Shown here piece after piece: positions 24,893 to 33,381 of a stretch of DNA of 43,880 nt; position 1 is the first letter of the stretch, and the number at the start of each line of letters is the position of its first letter. The notes under the pieces were generated by a model. It was not told where the DNA came from. It did not search any database and saw only the letters and a program-made list of their open reading frames with translations. The translations under genes and the position numbers were made by a program. Where the stretch lies: contig UQXF01000015.1 of assembly GCA_900544905.1 (NCBI GenBank), positions 1-43,880 on the forward strand, written 5' to 3'. The DNA is from an uncultured Clostridium sp. (lineage in GTDB: Bacteria > Bacillota > Clostridia > Lachnospirales > Lachnospiraceae).

Positions 24893-25411
24893 ATGGCAAA
24901 TCCAATCGTAACAATCACCATGGAAAATGGTGATGTCATGAAGGCGGAGCTTTATCCGGATATTGCTCCAAATACGGTAAACAATTTTATTTCCCTTATA
25001 AAAAAGGGTTATTACGACGGTTTAATTTTTCACCGCGTCATTAAGGGCTTTATGATTCAGGGCGGGTGCCCGGAGGGAACCGGAATGGGCGGTCCTGGCT
25101 ATAGCATCAGGGGAGAATTTTCAATGAACGGTTTTGAAAACAACTTAAGGCATACGCCTGGTGTTTTATCTATGGCACGCGCCATGGACCCGGACTCTGC
25201 GGGTTCACAGATTTTTATCATGCACAAAACCTCCCCTCATTTAGACGGGCAGTATGCTGCCTTCGGAAAAATAACAGAAGGATTAGACATTGTAGATAAA
25301 ATTGCCTGTGTTGAGACAGATTATTATGATAAACCTTTGCAGGAGCAGAAAATCCAGTCTATAACTGTAGATACCTTCGGAGAGGAATATCCGGAACCAG
25401 AAAAATGCTAA
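24893..25411 (+). CDS. Peptidyl-prolyl cis-trans isomerase, cyclophilin type
   Basis: Cytoplasmic cyclophilin of 172 residues that speeds proline isomerisation during folding. Family segments are FHRVIKGFMIQGG (catalytic Arg), GPGYSIRGEFS, LSMARAMDPDSAGSQIFIM and SPHLDGQYAAFGKI; the Trp of the cyclosporin pocket is replaced by His. No signal peptide is present. AAAGGA nine bases before the ATG at 24893 supports this start over an upstream ATG inside the promoter. It is the only plus-strand gene in the window and forms a monocistronic unit, with a consensus-like promoter and a terminator shared with convergent corA. Confidence 0.96.
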   Translation: MANPIVTITMENGDVMKAELYPDIAPNTVNNFISLIKKGYYDGLIFHRVIKGFMIQGGCPEGTGMGGPGYSIRGEFSMNGFENNLRHTPGVLSMARAMDPDSAGSQIFIMHKTSPHLDGQYAAFGKITEGLDIVDKIACVETDYYDKPLQEQKIQSITVDTFGEEYPEPEKC

Positions 25412-25413
25412 TT

Positions 25414-25459
25414 AAAAAACCTTCTATCTTTATCACGCCGGATAAGATAGAAGGTTTTT
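25414..25459. terminator. Bidirectional terminator between cyclophilin gene and corA
   Basis: AAAAACCTTCTATCTTTATC pairs with GATAAGATAGAAGGTTTTT (one bulged base, short loop). A and T tracts flank both sides, so it can end transcripts in both directions between the convergent genes. Confidence 0.9.
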
Positions 25460-25471
25460 ATATACCCATTT

Positions 25472-26413
25472 CTATAACATTTTCTTTTTTTTCAAAATTT
25501 TAAGCACAATCATACATATTACCACGGTCAAAACACAGATAATTCCAAATCCGAAAGGGATACTTTGGAGAGGCACCCATCTTTCATCCACGTTCATTCC
25601 ATAAAATCCCGAAATAATATCCGGAATCGCCATAACAATAGTGATTACTGCAAGATATTTCATGACACTGTTAAGACGTATGTCTATGATGTTTGATAAC
25701 AGCTCCCTTGTACCATGAATAATATCCCGGTAAATAGTTGTCATCTCAATCGCCTGACCGTTTTCCACTTTAACATCATCTAACAAATCCTTGTCTTCCG
25801 GGAACTGACGTACCCGGCTGTATCTGGATAACCGGTCTATCACAGCCCCATTTGCTCTCAATGAAGTGGCAAAATATACAAGATTGGATTCTAACTCATG
25901 CAGCGTTACCAAATCCTCCTCCTTCACATCCTCCTGAGCGCGTTCTTCAATCTCAGTCCTCTTGCTGTCAATCGTCCGCAGATATAACTGGTACACCATG
26001 CAGGTTCTGTATAAAATCTGATAGACAAAACGCATTTGCTTTTTCGTGCTGAATTCCCTTACAGTAGAGTTCACAAAATACTGTAAGACCGGAGTTTCCT
26101 CCGCACAAATGGTAATCAGATAATCATCCAGCAGAAGAATACCCAGCGGAATTGCCGTATATGCCTTCTGGTCATTACGAATCTCGATAATCGGAATATC
26201 CACCAGGATAAGCGTATAATCATCCTCTAATTCCACACGGGAGCTCTCATCCGCATCCATTGCGGCGCGGACATCGGCAATATCAATTTCAAACCGTTTT
26301 GAAATCAACTCCAGCTCGTCTATGCTGGGGTCTGTAAGCTGAATCCAGGAACCGGGTTCAAAGGCATGCTCTTCTCCAATTTTACTGTTCTCTGTACGAT
26401 AAATTTTAATCAT
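25472..26413 (-). CDS. corA: CorA-family divalent cation transporter
   Basis: Membrane transporter of 313 residues, probably for magnesium. A long soluble N-terminal domain is followed by two C-terminal helices (YLAVITIVMAIPDIISGF and GFGIICVLTVVICMIVL). Between them is YGMNV, the selectivity GMN motif of CorA, and a lysine-rich tail ends the protein (LKKKKML). The functional form is a pentamer. It belongs to the CorA-like branch typical of Firmicutes. It stands alone, convergent to the cyclophilin gene. The specific ion is inferred from family. Confidence 0.92.
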   Translation of the reverse strand: MIKIYRTENSKIGEEHAFEPGSWIQLTDPSIDELELISKRFEIDIADVRAAMDADESSRVELEDDYTLILVDIPIIEIRNDQKAYTAIPLGILLLDDYLITICAEETPVLQYFVNSTVREFSTKKQMRFVYQILYRTCMVYQLYLRTIDSKRTEIEERAQEDVKEEDLVTLHELESNLVYFATSLRANGAVIDRLSRYSRVRQFPEDKDLLDDVKVENGQAIEMTTIYRDIIHGTRELLSNIIDIRLNSVMKYLAVITIVMAIPDIISGFYGMNVDERWVPLQSIPFGFGIICVLTVVICMIVLKILKKKKML

Positions 26414-26503
26414 CTTTCATGCCTCCATTTCTCAATTATTCATTCCTCGAAATTTTATCCCTATTTAGAAAATATCACATAAATACCCTCTATATATAAA
26501 TTC

Positions 26504-27739
26504 TTACTCGTATCTCTCGTCTATCACCCGTTTTGTCTTCTTCTCACTTCGCGGAAGAGCTCCTATATCCACCGGGTTGACAATCGGCGTCATACCAATT
26601 CTGCTCTTAAAGGTGTGGGCAAGCCTCTTTGCCACCTCTTCCTTTGGAGCATCCGCATTTACTTCAACAGAAAGGGTCATAACATCCTTTCCATTCTCAT
26701 GGCGGATTAACACCTGGTATTCGCTGGATGCACCATCTACCATGGAAATCACGTCCTCAATCTGGCTCGGGAACATATTTACACCCTTCACCTTTAACAT
26801 ATCATCTGTACGCCCTGCAATGATATCAATTCTCGGATAAGGAGAACCGCAAGGACATTCTCCCGGAATAATCCGCGACAAATCATGGGTGCGGAAACGG
26901 ATAAGAGGTGCGCCTTCCTTTACCAGAGTGGTAATTACAATCTCTCCCATCTCCCCATCCGGCAGTACCTCGCCTGTCACCGGGTCCACAATCTCAATAT
27001 AGATATAATCGTCCCAGTAGTGAATCCCGGTCTGTTTGCTGCAATTCACACCAATCCCCGGACCATACACCTCTGTAAGTCCGTAAATGTCATATAACTC
27101 AATTCCCAGTTCATTCTGGATACGGCTGCGCATCTTTTCACCCCAGCGTTCCGAGCCAATGACACCCTTTTTCAAATGAATCCGGTCTTTCAGTCCCCTC
27201 TTTGCAATCTCCTCTGCCAGCAGCAATGCATAGGAGGAGGTGGCGCAGATAACCGTTGACTTCATGTCTACCATCATCTGAATCTGCTTATCCGTATTAC
27301 CCGGACCCATGGGAATCGCCATTGCACCTAACTTTTCACAGCCGTTCTGAAAACCAATTCCCGCCGTCCATAAGCCATAGCCCGGCGTTATCTGGATACG
27401 GTCTTTATCCGTTATCCCTGCCATCTCATAGCATCTTGCAAACTGGATTGCCCAGTCATCCACATCCTTCGCTGTATAGGGAATGATAACCGGCGTTCCT
27501 GTCGTTCCCGAAGAGGAATGGATTCTTACAATCTCCTCCTCCGGAACTGCCATTAATCCCAACGGATATGCATCCCTTAAATCACTCTTTTCCGAAAACG
27601 GAAGCTTTTCAAAATCCTCCTGGGACTGAATCTCTGAGATATCAATCCCCTGTAATTTTTCTCCATAAAAGGTATTACTTCCTGCCAATCGTTCTAACTG
27701 CTTTTTTATCTGCCTAAACTGACTATCCTTCATCTTCAT
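26504..27739 (-). CDS. paaK: Phenylacetate--CoA ligase (PaaK family)
   Basis: Adenylate-forming enzyme that makes aryl-acetyl-CoA from arylacetate, ATP and CoA. The protein has about 411 residues. Motifs are the P-loop-like HSSSGTTGTPVIIPYT, YGLTEVYGPGIG, the Asp/Arg region TDDMLKVKGVNMFPSQIE, and the C-terminal Lys in RSEKKTKRV. The start is uncertain: ATG at 27739 has GGAG ten bases upstream, while an in-frame TTG at 27787 would add 16 residues. Its neighbourhood with iorA-iorB, which make arylacetyl-CoA from aryl pyruvates, is a classic pairing. Run in reverse, the ligase would recover ATP from arylacetyl-CoA during aromatic amino acid fermentation. Confidence 0.93.
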   Translation of the reverse strand: MKMKDSQFRQIKKQLERLAGSNTFYGEKLQGIDISEIQSQEDFEKLPFSEKSDLRDAYPLGLMAVPEEEIVRIHSSSGTTGTPVIIPYTAKDVDDWAIQFARCYEMAGITDKDRIQITPGYGLWTAGIGFQNGCEKLGAMAIPMGPGNTDKQIQMMVDMKSTVICATSSYALLLAEEIAKRGLKDRIHLKKGVIGSERWGEKMRSRIQNELGIELYDIYGLTEVYGPGIGVNCSKQTGIHYWDDYIYIEIVDPVTGEVLPDGEMGEIVITTLVKEGAPLIRFRTHDLSRIIPGECPCGSPYPRIDIIAGRTDDMLKVKGVNMFPSQIEDVISMVDGASSEYQVLIRHENGKDVMTLSVEVNADAPKEEVAKRLAHTFKSRIGMTPIVNPVDIGALPRSEKKTKRVIDERYE

Positions 27740-27854
27740 AAAATATATTCTCCACCTGTATGTATAATCCGGCAGTTCTTCTCTCAAATACCATTTCTTA
27801 TCCTAAACATAAGCTCCTGTTATCTGTAACGATTCCGGACTGCCACCATTTCCT

Positions 27855-27863
27855 AATATAGCA
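27855..27863 (-). promoter_or_regulatory. Extended -10 promoter of paaK
   Basis: TGCTATATT (extended -10, TG-n-TATATT) on the minus strand, about 115 bases before the chosen paaK start, with a poor -35 (TATGCA) 17 bases upstream of the hexamer. The remainder of the 27740-27934 gap shows nothing else clear. Confidence 0.5.
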
Positions 27864-27934
27864 TACCCCTTTTAAATTGCATAGTTTTTTATTTCATTTT
27901 TGCCACAAATCCACTCACAGTACATTTATCCGTA

Positions 27935-28414
27935 TTATTGAAACAGCATTTCCAGACCGCTGAACAAGCCTGCGCTGACAAGACCCATGATGATTCCCGC
28001 CAGAATAACCCCTAACATCACCGCCAGTACACTGGTCTTAAAATCCATATCCAGAATGCTGGCTGCAAGGGTTCCTGTCCAGGCTCCCGTTCCCGGAAGG
28101 GGAATCCCCACAAATAAAAGCAGTGCCCAGAATAATCCCTTTCCTGCCTTTTGCTTTAATTTCTCACCGCCCTTGTGTCCTTTCTCCAGACAAAATGTAA
28201 AAAACCTTCCAATATACTTTTTATCCTTGCCCCATTCCAGCACTCTTCTGGCAAACAGAAAGATAATCGGAACCGGCAGCATATTTCCTACAATACACAC
28301 AATATAGGACGGCACTACCGGCAAACCCATACCAATTGCATAGGGTACTGCAGCTCTTAACTCAATTAACGGCACCATTGAAATAAAAAACGTAATCAAA
28401 TATTTTTTCAGCAT
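27935..28414 (-). CDS. Small multidrug export-like membrane protein (PF06695-type)
   Basis: Integral membrane protein of 159 residues resembling the Sm_multidrug_ex (COG2426) family. It has an N-terminal hydrophobic hairpin with the family's PLIELRAAVPYAIGMGLP segment, a helix VVPSYIVCIVGNMLPVPIIFLFARRV, a polar middle (KGHKGGEKLKQKAGKG), and a second hairpin with IPLPGTGAWTGTLAA. The name is historical and transport has hardly been tested. GGAG lies five bases before the ATG at 28414, which I prefer to a longer in-frame start. It lies between iorB and paaK and could be cotranscribed with iorAB, so a role in arylacetate handling is possible but unproven. Confidence 0.85.
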   Translation of the reverse strand: MLKKYLITFFISMVPLIELRAAVPYAIGMGLPVVPSYIVCIVGNMLPVPIIFLFARRVLEWGKDKKYIGRFFTFCLEKGHKGGEKLKQKAGKGLFWALLLFVGIPLPGTGAWTGTLAASILDMDFKTSVLAVMLGVILAGIIMGLVSAGLFSGLEMLFQ

Positions 28415-28496
28415 AAAATCTCCTTTTACTAACAGACATTCTAACCTTATCATATTACAGGAAGCAGCTTCCTATTCACACAATTTACAGAATAGC

Positions 28497-29099
28497 TCAG
28501 CCATTGCCCTTACCCTGCCGGGCTGCATCCTTTCCGACCTCTAATGCCTGGAAATTCAATTCATGAAACCTCTCCGGCACCTTCTTTCTGACAGCCTCCC
28601 TTATCTCCTCCATGGAGATATCAATTTCATTACAGGCAATCGCCGCCCCAAGCAGCACCACATTAAGCGCCTTGGAAGAGCCAAGCTTCTCTGCAGCCGC
28701 CTCCCCGTCTACAATAATGAGGCGCTCCACCTTGCTCTTCAGATAAGACAGCATTTCGCCTGCCTCATACTCCTTTGCAGCCAACGAAGCTGTCACCGGC
28801 TTTACCGCCTTTTGGGAAACAACCACCACGCCGCCGCTTTTAAGATAGCACAGATTTCTCACCGCTTCTGCCGGCTCAAAGGCAATCATCACATCCGCCT
28901 TTCCCTCCGGAATCAGCGGAGAAAATGCTCCCTCACCGATACGCACATGACTGGTCACACTGCCGCCCCGCTGTGCCATGCCGATGGTCTCGGCAGCTTT
29001 TACCATTTCACCCTTCGCCATGGCGGCATAAGATATCAGCTTCGATGCCAGCACCGTTCCCTGTCCGCCGACACCACACAAGATAACACTCTTACTCAT
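28497..29099 (-). CDS. iorB: Indolepyruvate ferredoxin oxidoreductase, beta subunit
   Basis: Gamma-type subunit of the 2-oxoacid:ferredoxin oxidoreductase that decarboxylates aryl pyruvates (indolepyruvate, phenylpyruvate) to aryl-acetyl-CoA, reducing ferredoxin. It has 200 residues. Family marks are ILCGVGGQGTVLASKLI, ETIGMAQRGGSVTSHVRIG and ADVMIAFEPAEAVR. AGGAGG eight bases before the ATG at 29099 sets the start. The gene overlaps the end of iorA by eight bases, which couples the two subunits translationally. The overlap, order and distance to paaK match the usual iorA-iorB-paaK clusters. Confidence 0.95.
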   Translation of the reverse strand: MSKSVILCGVGGQGTVLASKLISYAAMAKGEMVKAAETIGMAQRGGSVTSHVRIGEGAFSPLIPEGKADVMIAFEPAEAVRNLCYLKSGGVVVVSQKAVKPVTASLAAKEYEAGEMLSYLKSKVERLIIVDGEAAAEKLGSSKALNVVLLGAAIACNEIDISMEEIREAVRKKVPERFHELNFQALEVGKDAARQGKGNG

Positions 29100-30987
29100 T
29101 TCTGCCACCTCCTATTGCCCCCACCGGGCAGACACTTTTACAGATTCCGCACCCAAAGCAGAGAGACGGTTCAATCACAACCCTTCCCTCGTTTACCGTG
29201 ATGGCGGGACAGCCCAGCTCACGGATACATTTCTTACAGTTAATACATTTTTCCGAATCAATTGTACACTGTTTCTCCGGCTTTGATACTGCAATACAGG
29301 GAGACTTGAAAATAATTGCCTTCACCCCGGGCCTGGCAACAGTTTCCTTCACGGCTTCAATTGCATCATTAAGCTCTAACGGATTCACCGTGCGCACCTC
29401 TGTTAAACCGATTGCCTCTAATATCTTCACAATGCTGATTTTATTTACAATATCCCCCATCATGGTCTTTCCGGTTCCAGGATGAGGCTGGTGTCCTGTC
29501 ATGGCAGTGGTGGAATTATCCAGCACCACTAAAACCATGTCATGCTGATTATATACCGCATTGACAACACCGGTCATGCCGGATGCAAAGAAGGTGGAAT
29601 CTCCCACAAAGGCAAAGCAGGTGGTATCCTTTTCCACCCTTGAAAAGCCCTGCGCCATGGTAATGCCTGCCCCCATACACAGACAGGTATCCGTCATATC
29701 CAAAGGCTTCGCATTTCCCAGGGTGTAGCACCCGATATCCCCACAGAAAACCGCCTTCTTTCCCTCCATTGCCTTTTTCACTGCATAGAAGGATGCCCGG
29801 TGCGGGCAGCCGGCACACAGAACCGGCGGACGTACCGGAAGCTCCGGCAGGGACGCCTCCTCCCCGATGTCCGCATTATCCTCCCGGGATTCATCTGTAA
29901 TTCCCGGTGCCTCCTGCAGCTGTAAAAACTCTATAATATTCTTCTTTACCGATTCTACACTGTTCTCCCCCGCATTTTGTACAATCCCGTTTATTTTTCC
30001 ATCAATCTGTATGGCAATCTGATGCCTGCCTGCACACTGCAGCAGCATACGCTCAAGCACCGAATCTAATTCTTCTACAGCTAAAACAGCAGTAAGCCCT
30101 TCCATAAATTCCAGTGCCTTATCCTCGGGAAACGGATGGGGTGTTCCCACTTTAAACAGGCGGATATTGGGAAATACATCTGATACGGTGTCTCCCAGCA
30201 TATCAAAGCCGGTCTGTTCCCTGAGTATCTCCAGTGCCTCCCTTACATAGGAATAGCTGATTCCTCCGCATACGATTCCAACTGATGCCTGTCTGCTTCC
30301 AAAAAGCTTATTGTAAGGCAGCTGCCCAAGTGCCTTTCCAATCACCGGCAGGCTGTCCTCAATTTCACCGTGTCTTCTATGGGAAAGCTTCGGAAATATA
30401 ACCCATTTTGAGGAATCCTTTACAAAGCCCTCCGGCTTATTCTCGTAATACTCCTCTTTCTCCTTCACCTCAATGGAGGCATAGGCGTGACATACCCTTG
30501 TGGTGGAGCGGAACAGCACCGGTGTGTGATATTCCTCAGAAATCTCAAATGCACTCTGAATCATCTTATACGCCTCTTCCACAGAGGACGGGTCAAATAC
30601 AGGCAGCTTGCTAAACTGCCCGAAAGTTCTTGTATCCTGCTCCGTCTGGGAAGAAATCGGCCCCGGGTCATCCGCCACCATTACCACCATGCCGCCCTTG
30701 ACACCCACATAAGCAAGACTCATTAACGGGTCACTGGCAACATTTAATCCCACCTGCTTCATGGTCACCATGGTTCTTGCTCCACTGTAAGCCGCTGCTG
30801 CCGCCACTTCCAGACCTGCCTTCTCATTAACCGACCACTCCACATAGATACTGCCGTCATTACGCTTTGCAACACTTTCTAACACCTCGGTGGAGGGAGT
30901 TCCCGGATATCCCGAGACAACATTTACACCTGCCGCCATTGCGCCTAAGGCAATGGCTTCATTTCCCATCACAAACTCTTTATGCAT
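29092..30987 (-). CDS. iorA: Indolepyruvate ferredoxin oxidoreductase, alpha subunit
   Basis: Catalytic TPP- and iron-sulfur-containing subunit, 631 residues. The pyrimidine-binding domain is N-terminal (GNEAIALGAMAAGVNVVSGY, SGYPGTPSTEVLE). The TPP pyrophosphate domain has CAGCPHRASFY, GDIGCYTLG and GDSTFFASG with VLDNSTTAMTG. Two 4Fe-4S motifs form the C terminus: CINCKKCIRELGCP and CFGCGICKSVCP. The start at 30987 is chosen because AAGGTGAG precedes it; an earlier in-frame ATG lies in the promoter. Regulation is not known; an inverted repeat overlies its likely -10 box. Confidence 0.95.
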   Translation of the reverse strand: MHKEFVMGNEAIALGAMAAGVNVVSGYPGTPSTEVLESVAKRNDGSIYVEWSVNEKAGLEVAAAAAYSGARTMVTMKQVGLNVASDPLMSLAYVGVKGGMVVMVADDPGPISSQTEQDTRTFGQFSKLPVFDPSSVEEAYKMIQSAFEISEEYHTPVLFRSTTRVCHAYASIEVKEKEEYYENKPEGFVKDSSKWVIFPKLSHRRHGEIEDSLPVIGKALGQLPYNKLFGSRQASVGIVCGGISYSYVREALEILREQTGFDMLGDTVSDVFPNIRLFKVGTPHPFPEDKALEFMEGLTAVLAVEELDSVLERMLLQCAGRHQIAIQIDGKINGIVQNAGENSVESVKKNIIEFLQLQEAPGITDESREDNADIGEEASLPELPVRPPVLCAGCPHRASFYAVKKAMEGKKAVFCGDIGCYTLGNAKPLDMTDTCLCMGAGITMAQGFSRVEKDTTCFAFVGDSTFFASGMTGVVNAVYNQHDMVLVVLDNSTTAMTGHQPHPGTGKTMMGDIVNKISIVKILEAIGLTEVRTVNPLELNDAIEAVKETVARPGVKAIIFKSPCIAVSKPEKQCTIDSEKCINCKKCIRELGCPAITVNEGRVVIEPSLCFGCGICKSVCPVGAIGGGRNE

Positions 30988-31028
30988 CTTACTCACCTTT
31001 ATCTTTATTTTATCGAAATAGAAACTAA

Positions 31029-31056
31029 CCTCATGTAAGTATATCATTGTATGAGG
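31029..31056 (-). promoter_or_regulatory. iorA -10 box under an inverted repeat (possible operator)
   Basis: TATACT (31038-31043) lies about 50 bases before the iorA start and inside an inverted repeat with arms CCTCAT (31029-31034) and ATGAGG (31051-31056). The -35 region is weak (near TGGCAA). A repressor bound here would block the promoter. Confidence 0.4.
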
Positions 31057-31106
31057 GATTTTGCCACTTAATTTGCATTAAAAAATATTATACTGCCCCG
31101 TAACAC

Positions 31107-31147
31107 AAAAACAGCAGATAACAATACCTCTGTATCCTTACCTGCTG
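31107..31147 (-). terminator. Terminator after the XRE regulator gene
   Basis: CAGCAGGTAA pairs with TTATCTGCTG on the minus strand (10 bp, one G-U), possibly extended by GATAC/GTATT, and TTTTT follows. It separates the XRE gene from the iorA promoter. Confidence 0.85.
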
Positions 31148-31179
31148 CCGGGATTCTATTATTTTTATTATCTACTCAT

Positions 31180-31196
31180 GGCAACTCCCGGTTGCC
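31180..31196. repeat. Inverted repeat flanking the XRE gene, copy A
   Basis: GGCAACTCCCGGTTGCC, a 17-base hyphenated palindrome 17 bases beyond the XRE stop. A near copy, GGCAACTTCCAGTTGCG, lies on the other side of the gene (31695-31711). Confidence 0.7.
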
Positions 31197-31213
31197 CTCC
31201 TGAACCTTTTATA

Positions 31214-31624
31214 CTATGCCATATTCATCTTCTGCTTTATCTCATCAATGATAGCGGCTATGGCATCTAACGTATCTATAATGGCATCCATCCGTATTTT
31301 TTCGTTATCATCAATGATTCCATCCTTCATAATATCCACCAGCTCCTTGGATATATCATCCATGTCCTGTGCGGAACCTAAAAACTTTAAGACTACTCTA
31401 TCTAAACTTTCATTATTATTCAACTGAATATTATCCTTTAACAGATAATCCGTTGAAACTTCAAAAAAATTGCTGATTGTAATTACTTTATCGGTTTCGG
31501 GCAGCGTTGTGCCCAGCTCCCATTTTGAAATTGCCTGCCTGCTTACATTTAGTTTCTCTGCAAGCGCCTCCTGCGAATATCCATACTGTGTTCTCAAAGT
31601 CAATAATTTTTCTGCAAAGTTCAT
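31214..31624 (-). CDS. XRE-family HTH transcriptional regulator
   Basis: DNA-binding regulator of 136 residues. A Cro/CI-type helix-turn-helix spans about residues 3-60: LLTLRTQYGYSQEALAEKLN, VSRQAISKWELGTTLPETD, then ISNFFEVSTDYLL. The helical C-terminal half (IDTLDAIAAIIDEIKQKM) probably dimerises and has no recognisable ligand-binding domain. GGAGG nine bases before the ATG at 31624 sets the start; the longer reading from 31678 overlaps the promoter. Its targets are unknown; it sits between the symporter and iorA genes and is flanked by matching inverted repeats, which makes it a candidate regulator of itself or of iorAB. Confidence 0.9.
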   Translation of the reverse strand: MNFAEKLLTLRTQYGYSQEALAEKLNVSRQAISKWELGTTLPETDKVITISNFFEVSTDYLLKDNIQLNNNESLDRVVLKFLGSAQDMDDISKELVDIMKDGIIDDNEKIRMDAIIDTLDAIAAIIDEIKQKMNMA

Positions 31625-31645
31625 AGCGTCACACCTCCAATCTGA

Positions 31646-31674
31646 ATTATATTTTATAAAAGCATCCAAATCAA
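31646..31674 (-). promoter_or_regulatory. XRE gene promoter
   Basis: TTGATT, 17 bases, perfect TATAAT, on the minus strand, ending about 20 bases before the XRE start. The leader is therefore only about 15-20 bases. The inverted repeat copy B lies roughly 20 bases upstream of the -35 box. Confidence 0.8.
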
Positions 31675-31694
31675 CCACTTAATAATGGAATTTC

Positions 31695-31711
31695 GGCAAC
31701 TTCCAGTTGCG
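31695..31711. repeat. Inverted repeat flanking the XRE gene, copy B
   Basis: GGCAACTTCCAGTTGCG differs from copy A at only three positions. It lies upstream of the XRE promoter, which suggests a binding site rather than chance. Confidence 0.65.
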
Positions 31712-31733
31712 ATAATACAGGTTATCATGCACA

Positions 31734-31774
31734 AATATACCCCGGATAATTTCATTTATTATCCGGGGTATATT
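31734..31774 (-). terminator. Terminator after the symporter gene
   Basis: A 17-bp perfect stem (AATATACCCCGGATAAT with its complement, seven-base loop) 28 bases after the symporter stop. The T tract is short, so termination is inferred mainly from the very stable stem. Confidence 0.7.
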
Positions 31775-31801
31775 CATCTATTTATTAAATTTCAAATTTC
31801 C

Positions 31802-33337
31802 CTACTCCTCTAAGGAACTCTTCTTGTGCACGGTAACCGTTTCATTATAACAGGTAAAGATATCCTCCACATATTCCTTGTCCATTTTTGGTGTAACCAG
31901 GCTTACAAGCGGAACCACAATCAGACCTGCAAGCATCGTGATGGCTCCTGCATTAATCGGAGATGCGATAAAGCCAATGAACATGTTGGAAACCGTAATT
32001 CCCACACCCACAATATAGCTTGCCCATACAGCCGCCTTCGTAATCCTCTTTGAATAAAGACCATACATAAATGGTGCTAAGAATGCACCTGCCAGCGCGC
32101 CCCAGGAAATACCCATAAGCTGGGCGATAAAGGTAGGCGGGTTCAATGCCAGTACAACAGACAGGATAATAAAGCCTGCAACCAGTACACGCATGACAAT
32201 AAGCTGCGTTTTATCACTCATATTTTTGGCAACCGATTCCTTTAAAAAATCCAGCGTCAGAGTGGAGCTGGAGGTCAGCACCAGTGAGGATAAGGTAGAC
32301 ATGGAAGCAGAGAGCACCAGTACAATAACAATACCAATCAAAATGTCCGGTAACGTGGATAACATCTGGGGTACAATGGAATCATATGCAATGCTTCCGT
32401 CCGCATTGTAAATTGCCGGACTGTCAAACAGACGTCCGAAGCCTCCGAGAAAATAACAGCCGCCGGATATAATGATGGCAAAAAAGGTAGAAACCACGGT
32501 ACCGGTCTTAACTGCTTTTTCATCCTTAATGGCATAAAATTTATGTACCATCTGAGGAAGCCCCCAGGTCCCAAGGGAGGTTAAGATGACTACACCTAAC
32601 AGATTAACCGGGTCCGGTCCAAAAAAGCTTGTGAGAAGTCCCTGTCCTCCGGACAATGCCGGAACCGCAGCATCCTCCGCAGAAATAAGGGAAAGCTCCT
32701 TTACTGCATTTAAAAATCCGCCCTGGCCGTTTAGCACTGCCACAATAACTGCACAGATACCAAACAGCATGATAATGCCCTGGATAAAGTCATTCAGCGC
32801 CGTAGCCATATAACCGCCCACAATGACATAAACACCGGTCAGCAATGCCATTACGATAATACAAACCTTATAGTCGATATCAAAAGCCATTCCAAACAAT
32901 CTGGAGAGACCGTTGTAAATGGACGCCGTATACGGTACAAGGAACACAAAGGCAATTGCAGAGCCTGCAATGCGCAGAGCCTTGGAATCATAACGCTTTC
33001 CAAAAAATTCCGGCATGGTCTTTGCATCCAGCTTCTGGGTCATGACACGGGTTCTTCTTCCCAATACAAGCCAGGCTAACAGACTTCCGATAAAGGCATT
33101 TCCAAGACCAATCCAGGTGGAGGCAAGACCATATTTCCAGCCAAACTGTCCGGCATAGCCCACAAATACAACAGAAGAGAAATACGAAGTACCAAAGGCA
33201 AACGCAGTAAGCCACGGTCCTACCCCTCTTCCTCCCAGCACAAAATCATTGACATTGGTCGCACTTTTTCTCGAATAAATACCAATCCCGACCATAACAG
33301 CAAAAAATACAACAAGTAACAAAATTTTAACTGCCAT
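31802..33337 (-). CDS. Sodium:solute symporter (SSS family, PutP/PanF-like)
   Basis: Membrane symporter of 511 residues with about 13 predicted helices, coupling sodium entry to uptake of a small solute. Family features are the N-terminal NDFVLGGRGVGPWLTAFAFG segment, VFLVPYTASIYNGLSRLFGM, VIVGGYMATALNDFIQGIIM, GTWGLPQMVHKFYAIKDEKA, and LSASMSTLSSLVLTSSSTLTLDFL. The GGY-x5-(N/T)D-x-IQG pattern is typical of the proline/pantothenate branch, but the substrate cannot be assigned. The gene follows the sugar-sensing operon after a terminator and palindromic sequences, so it likely has its own regulation. The ATG has GGGAG nine bases upstream. Confidence 0.9.
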   Translation of the reverse strand: MAVKILLLVVFFAVMVGIGIYSRKSATNVNDFVLGGRGVGPWLTAFAFGTSYFSSVVFVGYAGQFGWKYGLASTWIGLGNAFIGSLLAWLVLGRRTRVMTQKLDAKTMPEFFGKRYDSKALRIAGSAIAFVFLVPYTASIYNGLSRLFGMAFDIDYKVCIIVMALLTGVYVIVGGYMATALNDFIQGIIMLFGICAVIVAVLNGQGGFLNAVKELSLISAEDAAVPALSGGQGLLTSFFGPDPVNLLGVVILTSLGTWGLPQMVHKFYAIKDEKAVKTGTVVSTFFAIIISGGCYFLGGFGRLFDSPAIYNADGSIAYDSIVPQMLSTLPDILIGIVIVLVLSASMSTLSSLVLTSSSTLTLDFLKESVAKNMSDKTQLIVMRVLVAGFIILSVVLALNPPTFIAQLMGISWGALAGAFLAPFMYGLYSKRITKAAVWASYIVGVGITVSNMFIGFIASPINAGAITMLAGLIVVPLVSLVTPKMDKEYVEDIFTCYNETVTVHKKSSLEE

Positions 33338-33381
33338 TTTCTCTTTCTCCCTCTCTCTTTTGTCTCATAAATTTGACATAG

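Noticed and set aside
13246..31774. Genomic island or prophage
   Set aside because: No integrase, transposase, tRNA, phage gene or attachment repeat was seen, and base composition does not visibly change.
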